DNA from: Drechslerella dactyloides | Taxonomy: Eukaryota; Ascomycota; Orbiliomycetes; Orbiliales; Orbiliaceae | Assembly (NCBI GenBank): GCA_020064725.1 | Contig: JAGTWJ010000002.1 | Location: 3,782,001-3,846,000 of the forward strand | Reading direction: 5' to 3' | DNA: 64,000 bases | Part shown: in pieces, positions 1-11,273 of the stretch | Position numbering within the stretch: position 1 is the first letter of the stretch | Layout of the letters: every line of letters starts with the position of its first letter | The notes under the pieces: generated by a model | The model's input: only the letters and a program-made list of their open reading frames with translations | The model's database searches: none | What the model was told of the DNA's origin: nothing | Position numbers and translations under genes: made by a program

Positions 1-183
1 CAGTGCATACCCTGCCATATGCGCACGCCATAACACCGAGACCCGCAGGCATCCAATACAATGGGCCCGAGCTAGCCCCGCTACAATCCCGACACCCGAT
101 TTCGATATCAACATCACCAAATCACCATCAGCAAAAGCGAGCTAGACTGTATTAGAAACGGAGGAAGGAAAAAAGCCGAGAAG

Positions 184-536
184 ATGGGAGGTATCAACCT
201 CGAAGTCTTCAAAGTGAGAATACCCCTATCAGAATTCATATAAAAACTACCCAAAGTTACCCCGCTAACGATAAATAAAACATCCAGTTCGGCGTGTACA
301 TCCTCTTCCCGATTGCCTCCATGTACTACTTTGGCACAAACCTCGACTCCCGCTTCTCCGTCCCGGACTTCTGGCCCAAACGCGAGGAAACCCACCGCAT
401 CCCCTTCGAACGCGACGAGATCCGCATGGAGCTCGATCGCCTGAAGCGCCAGCGGCTGCAGCGCCGGAAGGAGCGTCTGGAGTCCGAGGAGGTGCAGAAG
501 GACGGCCAACGAGAGCGCCTGGTTGAGAGAGAGTAG
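184..536 (+). CDS. PET100: Cytochrome c oxidase assembly factor PET100
   Basis: Small chaperone for assembly of respiratory complex IV, anchored in the mitochondrial inner membrane. Exons 184-213 and 288-536 join across a 74-base intron (GTGAGA...CCAG) to give 92 residues, a normal length for the family. The 30-base first exon encodes MGGINLEVFK, the usual start of the family, which fixes the initiation codon. The second exon opens with a hydrophobic stretch (FGVYILFPIASMYYFGTN) that reads as the single membrane span, then the conserved SRFSVPDFWP segment, then a charged Arg/Glu-rich helical tail. The assignment comes from remembered family motifs. A reading that starts inside exon 2 (294) would lose the conserved start and is not preferred. 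The next gene, eRF1, is convergent and 1.5 kb away. Confidence 0.9.
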
Positions 537-2062
537 GCGTGGGTGTTCTTCTGTTCGGAGCATTTGAATTCCGCTCGTTATTGGTGCGCGGATGCCAGCG
601 GTCAGATTGGGGATGCGATACCGATGCGCTTGAATTAACCGCCCTATTTAATTAACCGCCTGCACGGTCAGCTCTCGTCTGTCGATGTGTGGATCGCCTG
701 TGAAGCAAGCAATTGGGGAAAAGAAGCACGCGGTACGGACCGCCGTTGTAATTTATAAGCAGCATGCTGGAAACCAGCACGTGTACGCATTTGTATATAT
801 TATCGTCGATATGCACTACCGAAAATTTATCACGGCCATGCATGGAGCCACAGCATACATGTGATATATAGATACGATATGATCCCAAGTTCGGAAGAGA
901 AATGGGGGAAACGAGTGTGGGGTATATTGAACGCATCCGTCGCAACTTCTATCTATAACTGCGCTCGCTCCAGTGAAGCGAGGTACATGTACATCTTCTC
1001 AGGCCGGTACAGCTAGAAAGTCAATCGGCGGTAGATGCGTATACAGGGGCATCAACCAAAGTAAAACGAGTGAGAGGGAGGCAACGATTCAAATCAAAAT
1101 GCAGCCCGAGTACACACATTGCCGACCCAAATCAGCCCACTTTTGAGTATCAACAGTTAAACACAAGCAAACGCCATGGACTCCTCCAACAAATGCCGAT
1201 AACGTATGCTATGATTTCCCTCTAGAGACCAGAAATCTTTATTCTCTATGCTGGAGGACGTGTAGATGCTTGCCGGCGCCGTTCAACTAGGCTGCAGGTT
1301 GTCTGTCTATACGGTCGGAATGTTTATACCGGGGGTTAAAATTTAATAAAGAGGAGAGCGGAAAAAAGGGTACGAAAGTGACGAGGAACGAAAGGATGAT
1401 ATCGGGGTAACGAGAGAGAAGAGGTGGGAAGGAAAAAGTATGCGCAATGAGGATCGGTAAGACCAGGAGGATACGTCCATACGACTCCCTTCGTTGGACG
1501 GGAGGAAAAAAGGTGTGAAATGACCAGTTTTCAAAAAACGGAAGCTTTGGATCTATTTCTTCGTCTGAAGAGATTCGCGCGAAGAATCTCTTCTTCTGCG
1601 CCGGTGACGACAAAGCGCGTCTGACACTACACCTCCTAGTGCGTGTTGTCCAAATCGGAGGTGTAGGTTCCACTATTGTTAGCCGTATGCAAAGATTTCA
1701 ACTGGTACACCAGGTGGGATCGTGATCGCGGAAGAAAGGCAGTGCTTGTTGGCGACCACGCCGGAGTGCAACGATGCATCTCCAACAGCATCACTCTTTC
1801 GATCCCCGCGTCCCCCCACCCGCCGCACCACATGATGACTGTTCATGTTGGCTCGGACATTGTGCGCATCATCAAAAGCTGGCGTCTCCATCTCGGCTAC
1901 AAAATTCAACACAGAGTTCGTCGTCTCTTCCGGCGTGTCATAAAGCTTTTTCGTAATTTTTCTGATCTCCTTCTTCTCCATCTCCTCCTGGTGATCCTCG
2001 CGCGGAGCCCTCAGGCCTTGCCTGGAAACATCCTCGCGGGTGGCTGCGAGGGAGCCCAATCG
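537..2062. other. Intergenic, convergent PET100 / eRF1 3' sides
   Basis: About 1.5 kb between two convergent genes. Short open frames occur on both strands but none shows a recognisable domain or a plausible splice structure. The part next to eRF1 (about 1680-2062, minus strand) stays open and is Glu/Lys-rich in one frame, but lies behind the eRF1 stop and is read as 3' untranslated sequence. No RNA gene was seen. Confidence 0.6.
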
Positions 2063-3699
2063 TCAATCGTCGTAGAACCTGCAGAAGACCCGGTTAGAAT
2101 CCAACAAGACGAAAGGTAAGCGAATGGAACTTACTCATCCTCGTCGTCGATTTCAGCTAACTGTTCGAAATTGACCTTGTATCGCAACAAGGCTCCGATG
2201 CCACCGAATCCCTTCACGAACTGGTTGCCTTCGCTGCTTCGGTCGGAGACGAACTCAAGCGTAGCGCCGAAGTCCTTGTATTTTTCGGCCAGCCATTCGA
2301 GGAATGCAACTTGTTCGACAACTTCCATCTCCTGGCCGGACTCCTTGTCCATGAACTTGCTGCGATCCTGCTCTTGTAACTTGTTGGTATGCAGGATAAC
2401 CTCCTCGCCAGTCGACGACTTCAGCGTCCAACGAGTGACATCGAGATTCTCGAAAACGATGAGCGCTAAATTGCGGTCAGCCAAGTTTTACAAAACCAAT
2501 GGGAAGCGGAGATGAAGCTTACTCTCGCAGGCTCCCAGTTCCAAAGCCTTTAGAGTATCGTCGATACCGTAGCAGACCCTACCGGTATCCTGGGAGATTT
2601 CGTCAAAGTAACGATTGATGAGCTTCTTTTCCTGGATGAATTTGACGTTGCTGAGAGTCTCGGCAGACAGCTCGATGGCCTGGTTGAACCCGTTCTCTCC
2701 ACCGTACGAGACATCGACGACCTTGATGATCTTGGCCTGGAGACGCTGGTCAAACATGTCGCTCTGAGCCAGCTCGGACTTGAAGTCTGCCGAACCGGCG
2801 AGAATGAGGCCGGACACGTTGACCTTGTCGGCGGTGATGAAGTTCTGGACGGCCAACTCGGCGACCTTGCGGACGTAGTTGTGACGTTTCTCCTCACGGA
2901 GACGGGCGAAACGCAGAGCGGACTGACCACCACGACCGTGCTTCTTCGGGAGATCGACGGCGAATTTGTGGACGACTTCGCGGGTGTTGCCGCTCAAGGT
3001 GCCGAAGAGAGCTCCGTTACCGTCCATGACGATGAAGCCGAACTTGGAGTCGCTCTCGAGCAGCTCGGAAAGAGCTTCGGTGTGGAACTTGTTGTCGCAG
3101 AGGTAGAGAGACGTGTTGATCGGCTTGAAGGGCTCAAAGTCGATATTGAGCTTTCGCTCCTTGCCTTCCGAGGTGATGATTTCACCACAGTAGACGACGA
3201 GGCCGTTTGGCGGGACCTTGGAGTAGAGCTTGAGACGCTGCTGGGTGGACGTGATGGCCGAAAGGACGGAGAGACGGTTGACACGGGATTTGATGTTGGA
3301 AGCGGTTCCCTAAGATTGAGGCTCAAGTCAACCAACGGCTTCTTTTCCCCACATTTCGTTGATGCCACGGCGAGCTCGGCGGTACGTACGTATTCTTCAG
3401 CCAACATCTTCGCGGCTCGGGAAACTTGATCCTTGGGAGCTGTGGGCCGGGCGTTAGCTTGCGGACGGGACGGCTGAGATTGTGGAGAACGAACGTACGG
3501 ATGATGAGTGAGATCATGCTGGTGCCGTTTCCGCGGGCCATTTCGAGTCTGGAAGCTCATAAAGTCAGTCCAACGATTCCAATACGCGATAGGCTGATGG
3601 CAGAGGTATGCAACGGACGACGGACCTTTTGATCAGCTTCTTGATCTTCCAGATCTCGATGTTTTTCTCCGCATCATTGCCGGGTGGTGGCTGCGACAT
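2063..3699 (-). CDS. SUP45: Eukaryotic peptide chain release factor 1 (eRF1)
   Basis: Recognises all three stop codons in the ribosomal A site and triggers peptide release together with the GTPase eRF3. Six exons in gene order: 3699-3626, 3548-3499, 3439-3390, 3309-2523, 2465-2135, 2078-2063, giving 435 residues (family about 437). Visible motifs: TASNIKS at 60-66 and the YxCxxxF element (Y127, C129, F133), both for stop-codon decoding, and GGQ at 185-187 for peptidyl-tRNA hydrolysis. The second exon encodes the conserved MARGNGTSM run. The last exon is only 16 bases and adds the acidic end EFYDD. Without that splice an in-frame TAA at 2131-2133 would end the protein five residues earlier. 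The splice is preferred because both sites are good and the added end matches fungal homologues. PHA2 diverges 0.8 kb upstream. Confidence 0.96.
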
Positions 3700-4534
3700 T
3701 TTGCTCGGAGGGGTTCTGTTGTGAAGCTACAGAAGCTGGACGGTGCAAGGAAATCGACGGGTAAACGGGGTAAGGAGGATGGATCCGGTCCGGCAGAGAT
3801 GCGGGCGAGCTCCAGAAAGCTGCTTCGGATACGTGGGACGCTGTCTCGGTCGAGGCTGCGGGAGAAGATGGTGACGGGGTGAGGGAGAAAAATCTGGCGA
3901 GGTGGCCGTGCGAAGTTTAGAGATCGAATTTTTGTGCGGTGGGAGAGTTGGGGCTAAGCGAGAGCCCGCTCTACGCAAAAATTAAGAGACGGTACCAAAC
4001 GGCAGCTGGGATCGTGGTGAGAGCACGTCGATTGCGGTAGCTCGATGGGATCCTGCCGGGGTACTCTGATATCGTGTGAATGCTACTGCCTAGAGCGGGT
4101 GGAAGCTCGGTCGGGGAGGCGCACCGCCGCGGTATTTGAAGCATCGCGGGGCACACATCGGACAAGCTCGAGATGTATGGGCCCGCCGCCATGCTCACGG
4201 TGACAGGCTATGACACACATTGACTCCTGTGATAAACGGCGCTTTCTGCTCCTGGAAATGCGCTCCGAAGCGACATCGGATAATGGGCCGGACGTCACCG
4301 CGCCGCAGAGCAATTGTGACTCGCGCTGACGCCGGGTAACACAATGCGTCTTCCACCCGAGGGCGACATCGACATCTCGCATCCCCCGTCTCCTTTGTCT
4401 CCGTTCCCTCGTCTTTGCATTGTTCCTTTGTCTTCTCGCGTTCCTCGTACTCGCCACCACGTTTGCGATCCTTCACGATAATCGATATCAACCGCCCTGG
4501 CCCGGTCCTCGTCCTGTCTGTTTCCGAGCCCAAC
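3700..4534. other. Divergent promoter region eRF1 / PHA2
   Basis: About 0.83 kb between two divergent start codons, presumably holding both promoters. The last 150 bases before PHA2 are pyrimidine-rich, as is common in fungal leaders. A TGACTC sequence at 4221-4226 resembles half of a Gcn4/CpcA site, but a six-base match is not evidence. No further gene was seen. Confidence 0.5.
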
Positions 4535-5490
4535 ATGCAGTCGGTGGCCTACTTGGGACCTCCGTCGACCTATTCTCATCAGGTCTGTTCTTTCCTTCTT
4601 CGTCGTCCCCCAAACTGACCCTGCATTGACACTGTCCTCGCTTCCTGCAGGTCACGATCCAGAAATTCCCCACCGACAAGTTTAAGCATGTGCCCTGCAT
4701 CCAGATCGCCGACATCTTTTACGCTGTCGAGTCCGGCAGGACCGACCTAGGCGTCGTCCCGTTCGAGAACTCGACCAACGGCTCGGTCGTACAGACGCTG
4801 GATCTCTTCTGCGACAGGGACCAGCAGTTCTCGAACATCAGAGTCTGCGCGGAAGCCTATCTCGATGTCCACCACTGTCTGCTGGGTCACCCGCGCGAGG
4901 GCGGCATCTCTCGAGAGACGGTATCCAGAATATACTCCCACCCGCAGGCGTTTGGGCAGTGCGAGGGATTCTTGACGAAGCATCTGAAGGGCGTCGAGCG
5001 GATCGAGGTGTCATCAACCTCCAAGGCAGCAGATCTGGCGAACAGGGAGCCCTCGGCCGTTGCCATCGCCAGTGCTATCGCTGCGTCGGTGCATCAATCC
5101 CTCGAGATTCTGCAGGCGAATATCGAAGAAAGATCGGATAATACCACACGCTTTCTCGTGATATCGAGGGCAGTTTCGGATCCATCAGCGGTCGAGGGCA
5201 GCGACAAGACATTCATGACCTTTACAGTTCACCACGAGCAGCCGGGGGCCTTGTGCGACGCATTGATGGTATTCAAGGAGTTTGGTATGAACCTGACGAG
5301 CATCTCCAGCAGGCCGTCGCTGAACGTGCCGTGGAACTATATCTTCCTTGTGGAGTTCGAGGGCCACCAGGATTCGGCCCATGTCAAGAGGGCACTACAG
5401 AAGTTGTGCAAATTTTGCAGGTCGACGAGGGTATTTGGGAGCTATGAGAGAGGGCTGAAACGGGAGGGTAGTCGGACGGTACAGGCATGA
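4535..5490 (+). CDS. PHA2: Prephenate dehydratase
   Basis: Converts prephenate to phenylpyruvate, the penultimate step of phenylalanine synthesis. Exons 4535-4582 and 4651-5490 (68-base intron, GTCTGT...CTGCAG) give 295 residues. The first exon encodes MQSVAYLGPPSTYSHQ, the typical glycine-rich start of the catalytic domain. Next come the VVPFENSTNGSVVQTLDL motif and the catalytic TRF motif (DNTTRFLVI, around residue 170), then a C-terminal ACT domain (GALCDALMVFKEFGMNLTSI followed by SRPS), the site of phenylalanine feedback in this family. The ACT domain and TRF motif make the call firm. It converges on the phosducin-like gene with only 80 bases between stop codons. Confidence 0.95.
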
Positions 5491-5570
5491 GGTTTCGTTT
5501 AACTCGCAGACAAGCATTCTCGGCGCTGGGCGCTGTTATAATTAGCTGCACCCTTTTTTAATCTACGGAA

Positions 5571-6444
5571 TTAGTCCCAATCATCGTCTTCGTCATCGGC
5601 TCTCTTGGTAGCCGTTTCGCCGAATATTGACCTGTTCTTCGTGTTCTCCGTCGTCTTGGCCCGTTGGAAGACGCCTGCAAATACCAATGTTACCGAGCTG
5701 CTACCCACGAGCGAGGAACGGACCGGTGCGATCTATGAGCAGGGGTTCACATACCACATCTCAGCAATCGATTCTCGAGCGCCGCCGTCTGGAAGGAATC
5801 CGAGTTCCCCAGCTCCCCTTCGAACCCGACTATTCTATCCACGCTCTTCCCATCCACCCAGGCGATCAGACAAGGCAGGACTTGCACCTTCAGCTTCTCC
5901 ACCAGAAACGGTGCGTTTTCAACGTTAATCTTCGTGATCATGGTGTCAAAGTGCTTCCGCGCGAGGGTCTCTAGATGCGAGTCCATGATTTTGCACCGTC
6001 GGAAGTCTGGGTGGAAGAAGTGGACCAGCGAATACTTTCGTGAACTAGCTTCCCCTCCATCCATTAGACGCTTGTTCCATTAGAAGATGTAGCGTAGGAA
6101 TGGGGTATGGAGTGCCTCGTCGTCGCCGTACGTTGTAAGATCCATCACCTCCTTCTCGGTTGTCGTCTCAAAGTATACACCTTGGTTCTGCGACCTCATG
6201 TCTCGTTCTCTCGACAGCCTGCAGTTTCATCGAGTTCGTATCATTCTCGCCGCGACCAGATTATCATGCGGATGCAGACGTACTCTTCGTGCAGTTGCTG
6301 CAGACGCCGTTCCCTAAGCCCATCGATATCATCGTCTTGCTCTCGCTCCAGCTCTTCCAGCAGGGCATCCTCGTCGTCCGAGTCCGCGTCTTTCTTCGCC
6401 TTGTCCGTCCTCGTGTCGAGGAAACTCGCGACCTTTTCGTCCAT
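5571..6444 (-). CDS. PLP1: Phosducin-like / TXNDC9-type thioredoxin-fold protein
   Basis: Cochaperone-type protein with a thioredoxin fold; relatives (yeast Plp1, human TXNDC9) act with the CCT chaperonin on actin and tubulin folding. Exons in gene order 6444-6284, 6209-6132, 6044-5755, 5674-5571 give 210 residues (family about 210-230). An acidic helical N-terminus (DSDDEDALLEELEREQDDD) and a RLQQLHEEERDMR coiled region precede the thioredoxin-like domain with VHFFHPDFRRCKIMDSHLE. As in the family, there is no redox CXXC pair. The end is acidic (ADDEDDDWD). The start MDEKVASFLD was chosen because it opens the conserved helix. Function is inferred from the family. Confidence 0.9.
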
Positions 6445-7116
6445 CGCGCTGCGTTGGGCTGTGGTAAAATAAAATGCCTTGTATAAAAGTCGAGTAAACG
6501 TCGTCAGCAGCCCGGCGAACAGCGGAAATTGGCGAGGCTGAGTTCCCACAAAGGCGTCGAGCTCGCGGCCAGCTGCAGCGTTGCCTCGTCGGTGCTCTCG
6601 ATGCGATGTCGGATTCTGATTCCCGACGTCGTCACGTAACGTGCGCTCTGGCTTGCAACTTGGAATCTGCGTCGAGGCCGGGGATATGTAGCATGTAGCA
6701 TGTAGCTTGCGGCTTGTTAGTGCGGTGCCGCGGAGCCAATGAGACCTGCCGCTGGCGGATGGAAGCTGGGCTCCCAGCTGAAACGTCCCCCTTTCGCATG
6801 CGACTGGCAGGAATTCAATTTAACAGCCGGTCAAACATCGCCACGACCAAAATCCCTTCCGTTCCCCTGTCCGCTGCACCATCGTCTTTCTCCTTCTCCT
6901 TCTTCCCTCGTCTTCCGGCTTCCTCCTCCCATCCGCCTGGAGCATCATCCTCTCGCCAGCTTCACGACAAGCCAGCCGGGGCCCGCCTGTTCGTCCGCCG
7001 GTGTCTGCACATTCGATTCTATCGCTCCTTGCCTCAGCTTTTCGCGTTCCAGCGTTTCCCAACTGTTATTTTGACCACGTTTCGATTCTCGTCGTCTACC
7101 AGCTCCGCTCGCCATC
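6445..7116. other. Divergent promoter region PLP1 / GDP-mannose transporter
   Basis: About 0.67 kb between divergent start codons. The transporter-proximal 250 bases are rich in CTTC/TCC pyrimidine tracts typical of fungal leaders. Open frames here overlap the start of the transporter in other frames and are not supported. Nothing else was seen. Confidence 0.5.
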
Positions 7117-8583
7117 ATGTCGTCTTCGCAGGAGGATCACAGATTGAGGGACTTCCAGGTGCCCATGCCACCTATGTCGCCTCCTCCACGGCCGCCGCCG
7201 CCTCAGAATCCCAATTCAAGCTCGGGAAGCCAGGGGACCGTCGCGATCGCGAGTTACTGCGGTGCATCGATCCTCATGACCGTCACGAACAAATATGTCC
7301 TGTCGGGCTATGCCTTCAATCTCAACTTCTTTCTGTTAATTGTGCAGGTAAGGCTATCTACACTCGAGAATCGTATCGATTGTCTCGCGAAATGGCTGGC
7401 TGACCGGATTCTTGCGATCTGCTAGTCCGTGGTGTGTGTTACCGCCATTGAAATCTGCAAACGCATGAAGATTATCACGTATCGCGACTTTAACATGGAC
7501 GAGGCTCGGAAATGTAAGCTTCCCGCCATGGTGACAATGTGTCTTCCACAATGAGGTTCTAACTAGTCGTAGGGCTACCGATTTCTCTGCTCTTGGTTGG
7601 CATGATCTACACCGGTTCCAAAGCGTGAGTGTGCACAGACTTGCTTACGCGGTTCGCTAGACGAGCGACTGTTGACACGAAACTTCATAGTCTTCAATTT
7701 CTGTCGATTCCCGTATACACCATCTTCAAGAACTTGACCATCATCATGATCGCCTACGGTGAGGTGCTCTGGTTCGGTGGCTCGGTCACTCCAATGGCTC
7801 TCCTCTCCTTTGGACTCATCGTTTTGTCCTCCGTGATCGCTGCATGGGCCGATATTCAGGCTGTCCTCTCCACCCATGGACACGATACCGCGGAAGCTGC
7901 CTCCAACATCTCGACGTTGAACGCGGGTTACCTCTGGATGTTCATCAACTGCATTAGCACGACTGCTTACATTCTCAGCATGCGAAAGAGAATCAAGATC
8001 ACTCAATTCAAGGATTTCGACAGTACGTTTTCCCTCGCCCTATGTAAATGATGTTGATCTAGCCAGCTGACCGAAGATTTTTTTGTTTAGCCATGTTCTA
8101 CAACAACTTGCTCAGCATCCCGATCCTGCTTATCTGCACTTTGCTGCTCGAAGATTGGAGCACTGTGAACGTTGCGAAGAACTTCCCGCTGGAAACACGC
8201 AACAACTTGATGATTGCCATGTTCATTTCCGGCCTCTCGTCGGTGTTCATCAGCTATACCTCTGCGTGGTGCGTCCGTGTCACGTCTTCGACGACGTACA
8301 GCATGGTTGGCGCTTTGAACAAGCTTCCTATCGCGCTCTCCGGACTGATCTTCTTCGATGCGCCGGTCACCTTTTTCTCCGTCACTGTAAGTTGGAGCCG
8401 CAGTCATCTTTCCCGAATCGGTAGTTGGTCTTGTGCTTACGATCGTTCCCCTAGGCCATTATTGTCGGGTTTATTTCCGGAATTGTTTATTCCCTGGCAA
8501 AGATCCAGCAGCAGAAGCAGACGCCATCGCTTCCCACAAGCGCTAGCAGCGCCAGCCAGCGCGACGGGCTGCGCAAGAACTAA
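7117..8583 (+). CDS. GMT1: Golgi GDP-mannose transporter
   Basis: Multispan membrane protein (about ten hydrophobic segments) that exchanges GDP-mannose for GMP across the Golgi membrane and supplies mannan, N-/O-glycan and MIPC synthesis. Six exons: 7117-7347, 7426-7513, 7573-7624, 7691-8022, 8091-8386, 8455-8583, giving 375 residues, close to fungal Vrg4 homologues. The N-terminus is cytosolic and proline-rich (PPMSPPPRPPPP). Substrate motifs are both present: FYNNLLSIP around 280 and the GALNKLP nucleotide-sugar motif near 322-328. The C-terminus is a short Lys/Gln/Ser tail. All five introns have good GT and AG signals. The mannosyltransferase at 35.2-36.4 kb lies downstream of this supply step in metabolism, though far away here. 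Confidence 0.96.
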
Positions 8584-9858
8584 ATATACCGTGGAATCTG
8601 CTACCGCGCAATTCGGTTGGTTCGGCAGGCGGCAGATATCCAGAAGGTGTCGTGGCGTCCCAGCTAGGCGGCAGCTGGGGACTGCGGGTGGCACTTGCGC
8701 ATCGGGAAGCAGCGCGAACCTTACTTGACCTTTTAATTTTTCCCTTTTCCTCCTCCAATCATGTAAAGAACATGGATATGTCAAAACGGGCGTTTCGGGA
8801 TTTGTTAGACGGCCCTTACCTTTGGGATGAGGGTTACGAATTACTTTCGATTCTTTACCCTCCCGGACTCCGGGTTTTGGTATGTACGCCTGGCCAGTTT
8901 TATGGTAGCGAAGCTGGGTTTATCACGACGAGCTTTTAGCTGAAACGTCCGGACCTTAAACTTGACGAGCCCTTTTCTTTCCTTGTCCTTGTTTTTTCTT
9001 CTTTCCTTTTTATATTCTGCATCGCACACGACCTCTAGAGTTTATCAATTCTCGATTACTTACTTAGTCTTCTTTCTCTCTCTTTCGCTGTGAAAATGTT
9101 TTACGGCAGTACTGTGGTAATCATGGTTCTTTTTTTTTCTTTGATTCTTTGTATATATGAGCGAGCAACCGTGCGAGGCTGCGACCAATTGCAAAATGAG
9201 AAACATATGCATAGAACCGTTCGCGATCGTTCTAGATCTTACAGATCAGATGAAGAATGTACGTATACGCTGTCGCAGATGGCGCCATAGTGTACTTACC
9301 GACAGGTCACGAAGCGAACATTACGGCCAGGTGCGCCGCCGCCATGCATGCACAGCAACGATCTAGCTGTCAAGAGTCGGCAGCCAAGGCTTTATCTTTG
9401 GGGAGAACCGGACATTTAACCGGCAGATCAAAAGCCAGGTGGCTAGACATGCGCATGCACGATGAGACAGGCGAGCAGCCAGACAGGCGTGTGGTGTGGC
9501 CAAACCTGACGCCTCAACGTTATGATCCAACGACATACGTGTACCAAGAAAATCCCAAACCCGCATACCTTGTTCGGCGGAGCGTCGCTCGGAACGAACG
9601 AAAAGACGGGAAAGCGAGCAGGCAAGCTTGTTTGCACGGCGGCGGGCGGCGAAGCACGCGGTCGAGGGGCCCCCGCCTGCCTGTGTTCGCGACGACCATA
9701 CCCAGCTGAGGAAGGCAGCGGCGCACCAGGCCACGGGGCTTCCAAACTCCGCGCCTGGGGATTCCCTGATCGAGGGATTCCACGACCGACGGGGGAACGC
9801 TAGTCAGTTTCGCAATGAGCATACTGTTTTCTGCGAAGACGCGATGCTGGCCATGCAC

Positions 9859-9900
9859 GGAAGGAAGGAAGGAAGGGAGGAAGGAAGGAAGGAAAGAAGG
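9859..9900. repeat. GGAA-type microsatellite
   Basis: Imperfect run of GGAA/GGGA units over about 40 bases. It lies in the gene-free leader region. Its complement read in frame gives an artificial PSFLPSFLPS protein repeat. Confidence 0.9.
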
Positions 9901-10374
9901 CAGGGTCCACGTCCGTTTACGTCCGTTTGTCTGGATAACTCTGCGAGTGGGACTGTGGTTCGTACCGGTACCTGTCCGGCAGGGTAGACGGATGGGCAGA
10001 CAGACAGACAGGCAGAGGCTAAGCCTCGGATTACCCGCAGGGCGATGATGCAATGGTGATAGTATGTTTGTATTCAGGGCATTGTATTGTAGAGTATACC
10101 GAGTACGATGAGGTAGGGAGGGAGGGGGATTCCTTGCTCGGGCCTTTAATTTCGACAGCAGACTTTCGTATACCGCAATTTCGCCCGCGAGAGCACCCCG
10201 GCCGGCGCGAAAGGGGAAAGCAAGAAAGCTAGAGGCATGACGGCCTCCTTTCCGCGAGCGCGGTCTGGTCAATGCGATCGATCGATGTGCCGTCCTGGGA
10301 CAAGTCGAGCCACCGACAGCCGGACCCGTCGAGGCGGCCAACTTGGCAGGCCGTCGCAGTTGTCAGGTGCCAGC

Positions 10375-10418
10375 GAAGTGAAGTGTGAAGTGTGAAGTGC
10401 GAAGTGCGAAGTGAAGTG
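10375..10418. repeat. GAAGTG-type tandem repeat
   Basis: Seven GAAGTG cores separated by zero to two bases (TG or C spacers). It lies about 0.9 kb upstream of the KNR4 start. No function is visible. Confidence 0.85.
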
Positions 10419-10786
10419 AATCGTAGTTCCGCTGGCGGCGGTGTTGTTGTTTCTGTTTCTCGTCGGCCAATTTCGCGGCCCTCCACCACCACCAAGAAAC
10501 TCCATCGCCAGCCAATCCCGCCTGCAGCCTCCAACCAATCAATCGCCCCCCTCCATCCACATCCACATCCACAGCCATCCATCTCCGCCTGTCAAAGACA
10601 TCGTCCTTGTCCTCGTCCTCCTTTTCCCAGCCTGCCGGGAGCCCCCAATTTCCCTCCTCGACCGCCCCCGAAACACGAGAGTTCCCGTTTCAGCATTGTA
10701 CCACCGGCCTGCAGCTCATCCAAGAAGCAGCTCCTTTCGAGTCCAACTTTTTCGAAATCCTGCTCCTGCTGCTAGGACTGCTGCTC

Positions 10787-10810
10787 CCGCCGCCGCCGCC
10801 GCCGCCGCCG
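10787..10810. repeat. CCG trinucleotide repeat
   Basis: Eight CCG units in the putative leader of KNR4. It would read as poly-Pro or poly-Ala, but no supported coding frame covers it. Confidence 0.85.
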
Positions 10811-10999
10811 CTGCCGTACCACTCGAGAAAAGCAAAAGCTCACGTCGGACTTCGTGGTTATAATCGCACGCCGGCTTCACGTTCCCACTCTCGCGCTTGT
10901 CATCCTTACCGCTACGGACGCCTTACGACCTGGTACCGGACCCTTCGAGCCATCGTGTGTGCACGGTTTTTACCGTGGGAACCCCAAAGGAGTGAGATT

Positions 11000-11047
11000 G
11001 AAAGTGAAAGTGAAAGTGAAAGTGTGGAAAGGAAAAAAAAAAAAAAA
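11000..11047. repeat. GAAAGT repeat followed by a 15-A run
   Basis: Four GAAAGT units (11000-11024) followed within ten bases by an uninterrupted run of 15 A (11033-11047). It sits about 230 bases before the KNR4 start codon, so it may lie in the promoter or in transcribed leader. Confidence 0.85.
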
Positions 11048-11273
11048 GATTCTGGGTCTAGCCGAGGAAGCTTGTCTCCTTTTCCACCATGGCTCCCTCG
11101 TACGTTTGCATCCCCTGAGCAATCAACCTCCCATGGCAGGAGCCTTCATCTTGTTGCTCCCGTCCTCGCTCTCGTTCTTGTTCTCACCCTCCGTCCTGCT
11201 CCTCTGCACCCATCCTCCCCGTCCGCAGTTCGCTCACCCCTTCCGCATCTCCAACCATCCGAACTAACACACC

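Larger units (their letters stand above)
8584..11273. other. Gene-free leader region upstream of KNR4
   Basis: About 2.7 kb, unusually long for this window. It holds the GMT1 3' side and the KNR4 promoter/leader. Several simple repeats are present (annotated separately): GGAA at 9859, CAGA near 9996, GAAGTG at 10375, CCG at 10787, GAAAGT plus a 15-A run near 11000-11047. Long open frames here (for example minus-strand 9520-10341) are translations of repeats and carry no domain. From 10430 to 11270 the sequence is pyrimidine-rich, suggesting a long 5' untranslated region. Confidence 0.55.

Noticed and set aside
1679..2059. Open frame directly behind eRF1 on the same strand
   Set aside because: Starts four bases after the eRF1 stop codon and has no recognisable homology; most likely the 3' untranslated region.
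9520..10341. Minus-strand 273-residue open frame
   Set aside because: The centre is a PSFLPSFLPS repeat from the GGAA microsatellite; no domain and no consistent composition.
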